64,000 bases of DNA from WTXA01 sp964415195 (GTDB lineage: Bacteria > Bacillota > TC1). The position numbers and the translations under genes are program-made. The DNA lies in contig CAYPYD010000007.1 in the NCBI GenBank assembly GCA_964415195.1, positions 1 to 64,000 of the forward strand. Reading direction: 5' to 3'. This document shows positions 41,507 through 51,690 of this stretch, piece after piece (within the stretch, counting starts at the first letter, position 1; the number at the start of each line of letters is the position of its first letter). The notes beneath the pieces are model-generated. The model had not been told where the DNA came from and searched no databases. It saw nothing but the letters and a program-made list of their open reading frames with translations.

Positions 41507-41956
41507 ATGAAAAAGAAGGTAGGTTACATTGTCCTTGGTTTTCTATCCTTGTTACAAATATTAGGTGGCGTTGGTATTTTTTTTCTTGATGATTTAAGTG
41601 GGAAGAAGATAGGTGTTAATCATCATGTTATTATCAAGAAAAAGGAGTTTATTTCTACTTGGATGAGCAATAATCAAGTTGATGTGTATAAGTTGGTTTT
41701 GTTAGTCATTGTAGTTTTGGCTGTAGTGTACTTTATCTATCAGATATACAGGCGAGTAAATTGGTGGAGATATGTTAGTACTTTTTTAGTAATAATATTC
41801 AGTATTCTAGTTTATTTTGAGTTGATACTTGAGGTTTTTCAAAGTTTACCGGTATATATGTACCTTGTGTATGTAACTGTTGGTATCTTGTTTATTGAAA
41901 TTATTAAAGTTGTAATCCAAAAGTTAATAGATATAGAAATTTTTAGGAAATTGTAG
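41507..41956 (+). CDS. Hypothetical membrane protein
   Basis: A 149-residue protein with four hydrophobic segments (about 4-25, 62-80, 88-108, 112-138). The loop between helices 1 and 2 is basic. I recognise no family. It follows the rhodanese lipoprotein closely (AAGGGA ribosome binding site) and precedes a terminator, so the two probably form a unit; a role in the same sulfur step would be inference only. Confidence 0.65.
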   Translation: MKKKVGYIVLGFLSLLQILGGVGIFFLDDLSGKKIGVNHHVIIKKKEFISTWMSNNQVDVYKLVLLVIVVLAVVYFIYQIYRRVNWWRYVSTFLVIIFSILVYFELILEVFQSLPVYMYLVYVTVGILFIEIIKVVIQKLIDIEIFRKL

Positions 41957-41961
41957 TTTAT

Positions 41962-41997
41962 GAGGGTGAGGATATATTTATTCTCACCCTCTTTATA
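41962..41997 (+). terminator. Rho-independent terminator
   Basis: GAGGGTGAG (41962-41970) pairs with CTCACCCTC (41983-41991), followed by TTTATA. Confidence 0.85.
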
Positions 41998-42047
41998 TAG
42001 TTAAATGATATAATGTCTATTAAGGAAATATTTTAGGAGTGAGTATT

Positions 42048-43268
42048 ATGATGATTAAGAATTTGATGATAACTGATATAACCGAAGAGGGTAACGGTGT
42101 TACTAGACATGATGGTAAGGTTATTTTTGTCAAGGATGCTTTACCTGGTGAGTTGGTTAATATTAGGATAACCCATAGCAAGAAGAAATTTGATCAAGGT
42201 GAGGTTATTGCCTATTCTAGTAAAAGTGATATGAGGGCTACTCCTTTTTGTATGCATTATGGTACTTGTGGTGGTTGTTCCTTGCAGCATGTAAATTATG
42301 ATGAGGGTCTTAACTATAAGGCGGGTTGGGTTAAGAATGGGTTTTCTAAGATTGGTAGGATAATTATTGATACTCCTTCTATAGTTGGGATGCAAAATAG
42401 GTATAAGTATAGAAATAAGGTTGTTTTTCATGGTTTTTTTGTTGATGATGAGTATAAGCTTGGTTTTTATAGGAAGGGTTCTAATAGTTTTGTTCCTATT
42501 GTTGAGTGTTTGCTTGTTCCTGATGTTTTTATTGAGATTAAGAATAGGATTGAAGTATTGGCAGGGGAGTATAATGTTTTTCCTGATAAGATTATGCTTC
42601 GCACAAATGGTAGTGATTTTCAGATTAATTTAGAGTGTGGTCAGGGTGATAATCTTGATTTGTTATTGTGTGATTTGAAGAATGAGTTTTCTACGCTTAA
42701 GGGTAATATTGAGTTTAGTATAGATGGTAGTGTTTTTGAGGTTTCTTCTGGTTCGTTTTTTCAGGTGAATATGGAGGGGGCTTCTTCTTTGTTTAGTATT
42801 GTTGAGAAGTTTGTGGGGGATGTTTCATCCTCGACTATATATGATTTGTGTTGTGGTGTTGGTAGTCTTGGTGTTCATTTAGGTAAGGCTGGGGCTAAGG
42901 TGAGGGGTTATGAGGTTTTTGAGGAGGCTGTTGTCCTGGCGCGAAAGAATGCTGAGGTTAATGGGTTGTCTGATTTTTCTTTTATTGCTGGTAGGGTTGA
43001 GGATGTTATTTCTTCTTCTATGTTTGAGAAAGAGCAGGGTGTTGTTATTTTGGATCCTCCTCGTGGTGGGGTTGATTCTTTTGTGGTGGAGAGTATCATT
43101 TATTCTAATGTTGAGCGGGTTGTTTATGTTGGTTGTGGTCTTGGTAAGATGGTCCGTGATGTTGCAAGACTGGTTGAGGGTGGTTTTGTTGTGTCTGGTG
43201 TGGAGTGTGTTGATATGTTCCCTTGGACTGGGCATGTGGAGACAATATCATTATTAGTTCGTAAATAA
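42048..43268 (+). CDS. rlmD: RlmD-type 23S rRNA (uracil-5-)-methyltransferase
   Basis: A 406-residue TrmA/RlmCD family enzyme that methylates C5 of uridine in RNA with SAM. An N-terminal TRAM domain (about 1-55), cysteines of an iron-sulfur cluster (CMHYGTCGGCSLQH), the SAM site YDLCCGVGSLGVHLG, LDPPRGGVD and the catalytic Cys in VYVGCGLGKMVRDV are visible. The catalytic loop is normally followed by NP; here it is GL. The target (23S U1939, U747 or tRNA U54) cannot be told. ATG 42048 sits eight bases after AGGAG. Confidence 0.88.
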   Translation: MMIKNLMITDITEEGNGVTRHDGKVIFVKDALPGELVNIRITHSKKKFDQGEVIAYSSKSDMRATPFCMHYGTCGGCSLQHVNYDEGLNYKAGWVKNGFSKIGRIIIDTPSIVGMQNRYKYRNKVVFHGFFVDDEYKLGFYRKGSNSFVPIVECLLVPDVFIEIKNRIEVLAGEYNVFPDKIMLRTNGSDFQINLECGQGDNLDLLLCDLKNEFSTLKGNIEFSIDGSVFEVSSGSFFQVNMEGASSLFSIVEKFVGDVSSSTIYDLCCGVGSLGVHLGKAGAKVRGYEVFEEAVVLARKNAEVNGLSDFSFIAGRVEDVISSSMFEKEQGVVILDPPRGGVDSFVVESIIYSNVERVVYVGCGLGKMVRDVARLVEGGFVVSGVECVDMFPWTGHVETISLLVRK

Positions 43269-43310
43269 AGAAAATTAAGTAAACACATATATTTCAAAGG
43301 AGAAGCATAA

Positions 43311-43727
43311 ATGAAAAAAGTGATTATCATTATTTTATTTATATTTTTCATCTTCATTTTTGGATGTTTCAATGGTGGTGACGTGAATAATGTTTCTATC
43401 GACTATGGAAAGTCAGAAATTTATTCCCAACAAGACATGGATTCTGCCATTGAAGTAATTAAGAAGGAATTTGCCACATGGGATGGTTGTGATCTTAATG
43501 AGATTTCATATTTGGGCGATGACATAGCTAAAGATAGTATAGACTATTGTAACCAATTAAAACAGGATGCTGCTTTTGATGAGTGCATTGTATTTGAATC
43601 ATCTTTCCATTCACCAAAAAATGGAGGAGATGCTTGGGAACCAGACGAAGAAAATACTGGTTTTAGTTGGTATTTAGCCAGAAAAGAAAATGGTGCATGG
43701 ACTTTACTTACATGGGGCTATGGATAA
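43311..43727 (+). CDS. Conserved hypothetical lipoprotein
   Basis: A 138-residue protein. The signal peptide (about 1-17) ends in IFGC. The mature part has YSQQDMDSAIEVIKKEFATW, SSFHSPKNGGDAWEPDEE and ends TLLTWGYG, a conserved pattern I associate with a family of small secreted clostridial proteins of unknown function. A double CC-type pair is absent. AAAGGAGAAG precedes the ATG. It may be co-transcribed with the next gene. Confidence 0.75.
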   Translation: MKKVIIIILFIFFIFIFGCFNGGDVNNVSIDYGKSEIYSQQDMDSAIEVIKKEFATWDGCDLNEISYLGDDIAKDSIDYCNQLKQDAAFDECIVFESSFHSPKNGGDAWEPDEENTGFSWYLARKENGAWTLLTWGYG

Positions 43728-43799
43728 TAAAAAACAGCGTGTAATTTAAATTACTCTAATGTCTTTTAGGATAAAACAAAAAAAGAGGAGAAACCATAA

Positions 43800-44783
43800 A
43801 TGGGAGCATTAGTTGCATTTTTTGTCATGATGATAATATTTTGTATTTCGCTATTTTTCATTATTATAAGTACAGTTCTTTTAATTATACGTAAAACACA
43901 AGTGAAAAAAGGTCGACTTCTTAAAAAAAGATGGCTTGTTGTACCTTTGATAATCTTAGTGATAAATATTTTTCTTATCACAATACCGTTAGGTTTTGTT
44001 GGATTTTTGCGTGAAGCCAACAGCCAAGTTATAAAGGATATAGTCTATGCTGAATCGGGAAAAATTCTATATTGGCCATTGGATAAATATGTCTATGTTG
44101 ATGATTGGTTCATGATAGATGATATAAAATATGTTAATGTATCTACAGTTGATAAATTTTTCATAGAAATTGATGAAGACATGATAGGAGAACCGATAGC
44201 TAACATAACCAATAAGTCTTTGGGTTCAGATTATTTAAATATTATCATGTCATATATACTAACTGGTAGTTCACCAGAGGAATATAATATGTCAACTTTA
44301 TACCAAGTAAAAACAGGCACCTCTTATGAATTTTTATCACTTGGTCATGAATATGGTAAACTATATTGCCCTGAAAATTTATTTGATAAATTAAATTCAT
44401 ATTATTCTGATTTATCTAATTATGATACCCAAAATGTATTTAATGTTGATTATGTTGAAAATACTGATAAAACATGGAAAAGAATCGAAAAGGAAATCAA
44501 TATAGAACCAGGAATATTTGAAAAATTAGAAAATCCGCTTAAATTCAAACAAGATTTTGAACATTATAAAATTCCAATTGATACTTCAGATAATGAAAAT
44601 GTTAAAGAAAAAGATTTGATATCATATAGTAAGGATAAGTTAGCACAAAAATCTGTGTATTTAATCTTAATAGATAATCAAGTTTATATAAATCAACAAA
44701 GATTTGACAATGATTATATTGATAGATATTTATTGCCTCAATATATGAGTGAATATATTAAGAAGACAGTCTTTTCTGACTAA
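43800..44783 (+). CDS. Hypothetical membrane protein
   Basis: A 327-residue protein with two N-terminal membrane helices (about 3-28 and 46-66) separated by a basic loop, and a soluble domain of about 250 residues, probably outside. It has many Asp and Tyr residues (VYVDDWFMIDDIKYVNV). No family recognised. AAGAGGAG precedes the ATG. A+T-rich composition compared with flanking genes suggests accessory origin. Confidence 0.6.
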   Translation: MGALVAFFVMMIIFCISLFFIIISTVLLIIRKTQVKKGRLLKKRWLVVPLIILVINIFLITIPLGFVGFLREANSQVIKDIVYAESGKILYWPLDKYVYVDDWFMIDDIKYVNVSTVDKFFIEIDEDMIGEPIANITNKSLGSDYLNIIMSYILTGSSPEEYNMSTLYQVKTGTSYEFLSLGHEYGKLYCPENLFDKLNSYYSDLSNYDTQNVFNVDYVENTDKTWKRIEKEINIEPGIFEKLENPLKFKQDFEHYKIPIDTSDNENVKEKDLISYSKDKLAQKSVYLILIDNQVYINQQRFDNDYIDRYLLPQYMSEYIKKTVFSD

Positions 44784-44909
44784 TCTGTTTTAAATAAGTT
44801 AAAGATAGATATGGTGTTATATCACTTCTATCCATGTGTAGAAATGCTGTCGTCTGATAAGGAAGAACAATACTTGATAACAATAGATAGGTGAAAAGGA
44901 TAAGTGATT

Positions 44910-46106
44910 ATGGAAAAAAGTTTAGAAGCAAATCAACATAAATTAAGTAAGCCACTTATCTTTCTTATGGCTGTGGCATGTGGGGCAGTTGCAGCAAATC
45001 TATACTATGCTCAGCCACTCCTTTCTGATATTGCAAGAACCTTTCATACCAGCCAGGAAACAATAGGCCTTGTGCCAATGCTTATGCAAATAGGTTATGC
45101 ACTGGGTATGCTGCTTATATTACCCCTAGGGGACATGAAAAGACGGCGCCCATTGATAGTAATGATGCTTATCCTCTCTTCAATAGCATTGTTGCTGGTA
45201 TCCTTCTCAATAAACCTTGAAATGCTTCTTATATCATCATTTGCACTCGGCTTTACAAATGTTACTCCTCATCTAGTGGTAGCCTTTGCAGCCCAGTTAT
45301 CCGATCATAAGGAAAGAGGCAAGACGGTCGGAAGTGTAATGAGTGGCCTTTTAATTGGAATACTGCTATCGAGAACCTTCAGTGGTTTAATAGGTGCATC
45401 CTACGGCTGGAGAATAGTATTCATACTTGCATTTGTAATAATCCTTCTCCTTGCATTGTCAATGAGATTGTTTCTTCCAGATAGCCAATCTGCATCCAAT
45501 ATTAAGTATAGTAAGCTTTTATTTTCTATGTGGCACTTTATTAAGACAGAACCAGTTCTAAGGCAGGCGTCCATTACAGGAGCCTTGATGTTTGCCACCT
45601 TTAATATATTCTGGACGTCATTAATATTTCTGCTTGAGAGCCCTGCGTACAAATTAGGCGCAGAGGCAGCGGGCTTATTTGGACTTGTAGGAGTTACTGG
45701 TGCTCTAGCTTCACCAATCGTTGGAAGGATTGCTGATAAAAGAGGCACATGGATGACTCTTACATTTGCTATGGTTTTATCTACCTTGTCCTATGTATTT
45801 TTCGGGCTGTTTGGAATGCAGTTATGGGGACTTATTATTGGAGTCATTTTGCTTGATATTGGTATACAATCGGGCCAAATATCAAACCAGACCAGAATAT
45901 ATGCACTAAATGGAGAAGCTAGGAACCGAATAAATACTGTCTTCATGGTATCCTATTTTATAGGAGGCTCACTGGGTTCTATCCTTAGTACTTACAGCTT
46001 TGTTCACTATGGATGGACAGGAGTATGTGTTTCAGGTATATTATTAATGTTCATTGCGCTTACAATACAATTTTATAAAAGAAACTCCATTAAAGAAATT
46101 ATCTAA
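44910..46106 (+). CDS. Major facilitator superfamily transporter
   Basis: A 398-residue membrane carrier with twelve predicted helices. ANLYYAQPLLSDIARTF, GYALGMLLILPLGDMKRRRPLI (motif A-like loop 2-3) and GRIADKRGTWMT are typical of the YnfM/YttB-like drug or arabinose-efflux subgroup. The substrate is unknown. ATG 44910 is favoured, with AAGGA nine bases upstream; GTG 44904 is too close. Codon choice is less extreme than in nearby G+T-rich genes. No regulator gene is adjacent. Confidence 0.9.
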   Translation: MEKSLEANQHKLSKPLIFLMAVACGAVAANLYYAQPLLSDIARTFHTSQETIGLVPMLMQIGYALGMLLILPLGDMKRRRPLIVMMLILSSIALLLVSFSINLEMLLISSFALGFTNVTPHLVVAFAAQLSDHKERGKTVGSVMSGLLIGILLSRTFSGLIGASYGWRIVFILAFVIILLLALSMRLFLPDSQSASNIKYSKLLFSMWHFIKTEPVLRQASITGALMFATFNIFWTSLIFLLESPAYKLGAEAAGLFGLVGVTGALASPIVGRIADKRGTWMTLTFAMVLSTLSYVFFGLFGMQLWGLIIGVILLDIGIQSGQISNQTRIYALNGEARNRINTVFMVSYFIGGSLGSILSTYSFVHYGWTGVCVSGILLMFIALTIQFYKRNSIKEII

Positions 46107-46388
46107 TAAATAGAGAGCGCAGATTGATATGTTTTTAAAATTACTCCATCCATGTGGATAATAAGTTTACCAAATTTTAAAATTAACGCCTCAAAATAAA
46201 TCAGAGAACAAAGGAGTCATCATTTACAAAATAATGTATTATACATTGTGGAAATCTTCTTATAAGGTTAAAATTGTGATAATGATACAAAGATATTTGG
46301 AGCTAAGAAGAACTGGATTTCTCTTTTAAATGGGTATGTAATTAAAAAGATTGTTTTACGTGTCAAAGCAAGATTATCGGAGGATAGG

Positions 46389-48419
46389 ATGCCATTTTTT
46401 AAACCAGAAGATAAAACTTATACCATGAACAATTCTGGACTAACAAAGAAACCATGGAGAACAGTGATTGGCTATGCGATTTTAGGCTTTCTTTGGATAC
46501 TTTTCTCAGATCGGTTCTTAGCACTGTTTGTACAAGACCCAGTTAACTATGCCACCATGCAGACCTATAAAGGTTGGCTTTATGTGACGTTAACTTCCTG
46601 TGCACTATTTTTCTTAGTGAAATTTGATTACAGACATATTTTAGAACTAAATCAAAAACTTCTGATGCAGCATCAAACACTCGAGGCTGCATATGATGAA
46701 TCTATTGCTTTAGAAGAACAATTAAAAGAGAAAATTGGTCATTTGCTAGGTAAACAAAGATTTATCGATACGATTCTTGACCATTCTCAAGTAGCTATTG
46801 TCATTTGGAATACAGAGGGAATAGTAATAGATGCCAACTCTTATTACCTTAAATTAGTAGGACGTGAATTAAAGGAGTTAGTCGGTAAACGCTGGCTTGA
46901 TTTTTATGAGGAAGAATCAGAAAAACCAATGCTAGAAGCAATGATTAACACTTTAAAAAAGAATCGTAATGTCAATAATATTGAAAAAAAGATAGTTAGA
47001 GAAGATGGAACATTCGCATATACTCTATGGAATGATTCTATTGTAGATGGTGTTGAGGCATCTGGAACGTATATTGCTTCTTTTGGTATAGACATAACAA
47101 AAGAGAGAGAACACGAACTTAAAGCCATAAGCTTAGCTTATGAAGATCCAATAACAGGTTTAAGAAATCGTATTGCTTTTGAAAGAGATATGGAGATATA
47201 TACTGCAGTGGGAGATGATTTCACGCTTTTTTATATGGATATTGATCAATTTAATGCCTTGAACGATTTACATGGACATAGCTATGGAGATTTGTTCTTA
47301 AAGCAATTAGCGGAAATGTTTAAAGTATATTGCCCTGACATCCAAGTTTATAGATGGTCTGGTGATGATTTTATTCTCTATAAAAAGTATAAATCTAATT
47401 CAAAGGACCTCAATCTCTTAATGGAAAAAGATGTTGAACGAATCAAGAGTTTTATTCATAAAAAATGGCAATTAAAGGAAGTTAGTTATACACCAACCAT
47501 ATCAATGAGCTCAGTGATCTTTCCCCAAGATGGAGAACTTCTAGATTTACTATTTAGGAATTTAGATTATACACTTCAAGAGGCCAAGCATCGGGGAAGA
47601 GGGAGCTATGTACGATTTGAAAGAAGCTTATATTTAGCTATGGAGCATCGTCTCCATTTAGAAACAAAGATGCTAACAGCTTTAAGTGATGATCACTTTT
47701 CATTATTTTATCAGCCAATATATCACCTTGATAGCGGTGCGATGGAAGGGGCTGAAGTTTTAATACGATGGTTAAATGAACCCAAGGTCAGCGTTGTAGA
47801 GTTTATTAAAATTGCTGAGGAGTCGGGCATTGTTTTAAAACTCGATGAATGGGTAATGAGAAAATCCTTCGAATTTTTGAGTAGGCATCAAGAAGAACTT
47901 GATGAGTTGATGTTATCTATCAATTTGTCCGCTCAAACCATTGCTTCAACTGAGCTAATTACTATACTAAAAGAATTAGTGTCCCGTTATCAAATTAACA
48001 CTGCACAGGTGAAATTTGAGATTACGGAGCATAGTTTTCTTAAGGATTTCGAATTTGCGAATATTCAACTCAGTAAACTTAGAGAAATGGGCTTTTCTAT
48101 TGTCCTAGATGATTTTGGTATCCAGTATTCCTCATTGAGCTATTTAGCAAAACTACCTTTTACGCATTTGAAAATTGATAAATCCTATATTGACCGAATT
48201 GTAACAAACGAAAAGGAACGCGTCATAGTGAAGCATGTGATACAACTTGCTCATAGTTTAGGTTTATCAACGGTTGCAGAAGGAATCGAAACTGAAGAAC
48301 AGCGATTAATTGCATCCCAGATGGGTTGCTGCTTTGCACAAGGCTACTTATTTTCTAAACCGCTGCCAGAAAGCTCGTTCTTAGAGTTAATTTTACAGAA
48401 GGCTTTACCTAAAGATTAA
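46389..48419 (+). CDS. PAS-GGDEF-EAL c-di-GMP signalling protein
   Basis: A 676-residue membrane protein: two N-terminal helices (about 24-46 and 58-76), coiled coil (about 85-120), PAS domain (about 122-235), GGDEF domain (about 245-395) and EAL domain (about 410-670). The GGDEF signature is degenerate (WSGDDF), so synthesis is unlikely. The EAL side is intact apart from EVL for EAL: EVLIRW, SINLSAQT, FEITEH, VLDDFG, LKIDKSYI, AEGIETEEQ and QGYLFSKP, so it is probably a phosphodiesterase. 282 bases precede it with no recognisable c-di-GMP riboswitch. Confidence 0.92.
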   Translation: MPFFKPEDKTYTMNNSGLTKKPWRTVIGYAILGFLWILFSDRFLALFVQDPVNYATMQTYKGWLYVTLTSCALFFLVKFDYRHILELNQKLLMQHQTLEAAYDESIALEEQLKEKIGHLLGKQRFIDTILDHSQVAIVIWNTEGIVIDANSYYLKLVGRELKELVGKRWLDFYEEESEKPMLEAMINTLKKNRNVNNIEKKIVREDGTFAYTLWNDSIVDGVEASGTYIASFGIDITKEREHELKAISLAYEDPITGLRNRIAFERDMEIYTAVGDDFTLFYMDIDQFNALNDLHGHSYGDLFLKQLAEMFKVYCPDIQVYRWSGDDFILYKKYKSNSKDLNLLMEKDVERIKSFIHKKWQLKEVSYTPTISMSSVIFPQDGELLDLLFRNLDYTLQEAKHRGRGSYVRFERSLYLAMEHRLHLETKMLTALSDDHFSLFYQPIYHLDSGAMEGAEVLIRWLNEPKVSVVEFIKIAEESGIVLKLDEWVMRKSFEFLSRHQEELDELMLSINLSAQTIASTELITILKELVSRYQINTAQVKFEITEHSFLKDFEFANIQLSKLREMGFSIVLDDFGIQYSSLSYLAKLPFTHLKIDKSYIDRIVTNEKERVIVKHVIQLAHSLGLSTVAEGIETEEQRLIASQMGCCFAQGYLFSKPLPESSFLELILQKALPKD

Positions 48420-48428
48420 GGAAAAAAG

Positions 48429-49271
48429 ATGAATACTTTAAATAAAGAACTTAGTTTTAATAAAATAGGAACAATAATACCAGCAATTTTAATCGGCATA
48501 GTAGGTATGGTTGGTAATGATGTGCCAATAAGTATATTGCTGCAGAATCTAGTTGCTATGATTATATTTGGTTTAATGGCATTATTCTTTATTTATAAAG
48601 GTGTCAGAATCAAAGACGAAATTATTATAGTCATATCATTAATACTGTTATTTCTTTCACTGTTTGGGAATGGTATAGATGGTGTACACAGGTGGATAAA
48701 ATTAGGGATATTAAATGTGAATGTTGCTATGATAGTTTTACCTATAACTATAGTAGCATCCTATAATTTGTTAATAAAAAAGAGAGTGAAGTATGCATTG
48801 ATTATTATAGTAATCATTGCAATACTTCTGGTCTTACAACCAGATGCATCTCAGCTAATGGGGTTTTCTATTCCTTTAGTAATCATTCTGTTTGATAAGA
48901 AAATAAATTTAAATCCTATTCTTAGATATGTTGTTTCATTAATACTTATTTTCCTAATGATTTTATCTTTGATATTTGTAGATAATTTAGCCTCTGTTAG
49001 TTATGTTGAAGGAATTTTGGGATTGTTAAAAAATATGTCACCAATTTTGTTGGTAATGGGAATTATTTCATTGATTTTAATACCACTTCCATTTATATTG
49101 TTTCCACCAAAAGAATTTCGACGTTTATCTATATGTATAGGTTTATATTATATCTTAATTATGATTGCTACTTTATTTGGAAATTTTCCTGTACCTTTTA
49201 TGGGATATGGAATATCACCAATAATTGGATATTTTATTGTAATATGGTATACAAATATGAAATGCTATTAA
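48429..49271 (+). CDS. Short SEDS (FtsW/RodA)-like membrane protein
   Basis: A 280-residue protein with about eight membrane helices. NGIDGVHRWIKLGILNVN resembles the NGARRWI-x-PSE block of FtsW/RodA, LLVLQPDASQLMGFSIPL the LQPD-GT block, and the end FMGYGISPIIGYFI the SYGGS block. It is about 100 residues shorter than true SEDS glycosyltransferases (370-400) and the Asp of the LQPD motif is kept. It starts ten bases after the EAL gene without a clear ribosome binding site. A divergent relative; transglycosylase activity is not assured. Confidence 0.6.
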   Translation: MNTLNKELSFNKIGTIIPAILIGIVGMVGNDVPISILLQNLVAMIIFGLMALFFIYKGVRIKDEIIIVISLILLFLSLFGNGIDGVHRWIKLGILNVNVAMIVLPITIVASYNLLIKKRVKYALIIIVIIAILLVLQPDASQLMGFSIPLVIILFDKKINLNPILRYVVSLILIFLMILSLIFVDNLASVSYVEGILGLLKNMSPILLVMGIISLILIPLPFILFPPKEFRRLSICIGLYYILIMIATLFGNFPVPFMGYGISPIIGYFIVIWYTNMKCY

Positions 49272-49351
49272 TTATTGATTCCAATGTAAAAGGCCTCCTT
49301 TCATTTATCTGCTAGAGAAATAAAAAGAAGCCTTATATAAATACTCTAAAG

Positions 49352-49855
49352 TCAATCCTCGAGAATAGCGAGGATTTCATTTCTTCGAAAAATTGGAAGA
49401 CTGAACGGAGAGTTATACCTTGCCAAAAGAAAATCCCCAGTTGGTTTCCATTCTGTTTTATTTAGCCATCCAATTAGTTGATTTTTATAATTCGAAATCT
49501 TTTCAGAATCAACATTTCCAGAAAAAGTAATAGCTGCAATCAAACGTTTTTCATATCTACGAACAGTAACGCTTGGATCATCGGGATTAGGTGGACCGTT
49601 CTCAGCAAATTGTCTTGGCATTACAAATTCAGTTGTCTTATGATTTTCGTTTAAATCATTTATAACCGGTACTGTCATTGATATTTTTTCCTTATTTGCA
49701 TTATTACCACTAATGTAAGAAAATAATTTATTAAATCCCATTGTTTCCCCAATATTAGATTCATTGGTAGTTACGGTAAAGAATGATTCATAACTTCTAA
49801 TTTCAAAGTCACCATCTTTCTTAAGCACTTCATATACAGCTTGATTTCTTGGCAT
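49352..49855 (-). CDS. SOUL heme-binding family protein
   Basis: A 167-residue soluble protein of the SOUL/HBP family. AVYEVLKKDGDFEIRSYESF, GFNKLFSYISGNN, EKISMTVPVI, FVMPRQFAENGPPNPDD and the C-terminal LARYNSPFSLPIFRRNEI are the conserved blocks. Family members bind heme or porphyrins loosely. ATG 49855 has AAGGAGG eight bases upstream. Single gene on the minus strand between two c-di-GMP loci. Confidence 0.92.
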   Translation of the reverse strand: MPRNQAVYEVLKKDGDFEIRSYESFFTVTTNESNIGETMGFNKLFSYISGNNANKEKISMTVPVINDLNENHKTTEFVMPRQFAENGPPNPDDPSVTVRRYEKRLIAAITFSGNVDSEKISNYKNQLIGWLNKTEWKPTGDFLLARYNSPFSLPIFRRNEILAILED

Positions 49856-50086
49856 AAAGGACACCTCCTTGAGCTAGTATTTAATACAGTTTCATTATAT
49901 TCCTTTTTATACTATAGAAGAAGACTATTATAAAAAGAATATTTTTGAAGGATAAGATTGAGTTAAATATAGCTGGTAGTATTTTTTATGTTTAAATAAA
50001 TGTCTAAATAGATTACAATTGAAAGAAATGCCCAAGCAGTAAGTATATACCACGAGAAATAAGAAAGACTATTAAATAGGAATTGA

Positions 50087-51526
50087 GTGTGCGCTATGAA
50101 TAAAAAAACGAATATCCGGTTCATCATCTTAATTGTTGGAGTTATTGTTCTTGGCTTTTTTATAACCAGTATTCTTAACTATAATGCCAGCAATAAAATC
50201 ATTCAGGACGATGGGGAAAATATCACTAAACTGACGGCTATGACCATTTACGCCGAGATTCAGAATGAACTAACTAAGCCTATTTTTGTGGGACTTACTA
50301 TGGCCAACGATTCCTTTGTCAAGTCCTGGCTGGCTGAGGAAGATAAACAAGATCAGACAGCTATAACCCGTTATTTAAAGGGGATTAAAGCAAAATATGG
50401 ATATAGTTCAGCTTTTCTGGTTTCTGGAAATTCGGGGAATTATTACAATGCAGATGGGATTCTTAAAAAGATATCCACAGTGGATAGCCACGATGTCTGG
50501 TTTTATGATTTTGTCAAATCTGGGAAGGACTACGCTCTGGATGTAGACACGGATCAGGCAAACAAAGACACTCTTTCTATTTTCATTAACAGTAAAATCA
50601 TAAATGAGGGAGACAAAAATGCTAGCGTCATTGGGGTAGGCCTAGAAATGCGCGAGATACAAAGTATTCTAGCATATTACAAAGAACTGCTTCAACTTGA
50701 CATCCTTCTGATAGACACCAAAGGTTTTGTTCAGGTTGCCACAGATGATTCGGCCATTAAAAATATTAATTATTTTTCCCAGTTGGGCAATTCGGATATG
50801 AAGGATCGTATTCTAGATAATAAGGAAGATTTTGAAGTCTTAAGTCCAGAAGGTAGCATTAATGACAATTATGTTTTCACTAAATATATTAATGATTTGG
50901 ACTGGTATATTGTGGTGAAAAATAACCCTAAGGCTTTACATGCGGCGCTATTTCAGCAGCAGCTTGTCAACTTGGCGATTGTAATTGTAGTGGTTTCGAT
51001 GGTGGTTTTCATAACGGTAATACTTATTAGGAGATATCAACATCGTATTATGCAGCTTGCAACAACGGACGTGCTCACAGGTCTTTTCAATAGAAGAGCT
51101 ATGGGCGATGATTTGAACCAATTGATTGGGGAGGCGAATAAAACCGGCAAGTCCCTTTGCCTGTTTCTTTTCGATATTGATGATTTCAAGAAAATCAATG
51201 ATGCCCATGGGCATATAGCTGGGGATATGGCACTGGCAAGAACAGCCAATGTGGCCAGAGAATATTTGAAAAATAATACTATTTACAGGATTGGTGGCGA
51301 CGAGTTCGCTGGGACAATCAATCAGGATATTGCTACTGCAAAAGTAACGCTAGAGGGGCTCCGAAACAGGATTGAAAAGGACGAGGAACTGTTGGCTTAT
51401 GAACTGACAGTAAGTATCGGAGTATCAGCATATGTTACAGGACAAACCCAAGATCAGCTAATGTACCGCGCAGACCAAGCCATGTATCGAGCCAAGGAAA
51501 TAGGGAAGAATAAGGTAGTCAGTTAG
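50087..51526 (+). CDS. Membrane diguanylate cyclase with Cache-type sensor
   Basis: A 479-residue protein that makes c-di-GMP. Membrane helices at about 12-33 and 290-312 flank a Cache-like extracellular sensor (SAFLVSGNSGNYYNADGIL, WFYDFVKSGKDYALDVD). The GGDEF domain (about 320-478) has TTDVLTGLFNRRA, DIDDFKKINDAHGH and an intact YRIGGDEF. No RxxD inhibitory site is seen at the usual place. The start may be GTG 50087 or ATG 50096. Its base composition is more balanced (more GC, ordinary third positions) than neighbours, a possible sign of transfer. Confidence 0.92.
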   Translation: MCAMNKKTNIRFIILIVGVIVLGFFITSILNYNASNKIIQDDGENITKLTAMTIYAEIQNELTKPIFVGLTMANDSFVKSWLAEEDKQDQTAITRYLKGIKAKYGYSSAFLVSGNSGNYYNADGILKKISTVDSHDVWFYDFVKSGKDYALDVDTDQANKDTLSIFINSKIINEGDKNASVIGVGLEMREIQSILAYYKELLQLDILLIDTKGFVQVATDDSAIKNINYFSQLGNSDMKDRILDNKEDFEVLSPEGSINDNYVFTKYINDLDWYIVVKNNPKALHAALFQQQLVNLAIVIVVVSMVVFITVILIRRYQHRIMQLATTDVLTGLFNRRAMGDDLNQLIGEANKTGKSLCLFLFDIDDFKKINDAHGHIAGDMALARTANVAREYLKNNTIYRIGGDEFAGTINQDIATAKVTLEGLRNRIEKDEELLAYELTVSIGVSAYVTGQTQDQLMYRADQAMYRAKEIGKNKVVS

Positions 51527-51690
51527 AAATATGTATAAAGATTTCTAACTGCTAATACCTGCATAGAACCTTTAAAATTCAAGTAATCTTATCTCTATTC
51601 CACATGCTTTATCAACAGTAGAGAATGTTATAATTTAATAAAAATAACTTATTCTTCAATATAATGAAGGATAAGTTGAGGAGTATTATG

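Noticed and set aside
46107..46388. Possible c-di-GMP riboswitch before the PAS-GGDEF-EAL gene
   Set aside because: No conserved GEMM-type core or paired stems with a GNRA loop and receptor could be found; the stretch is plain A+T-rich DNA.
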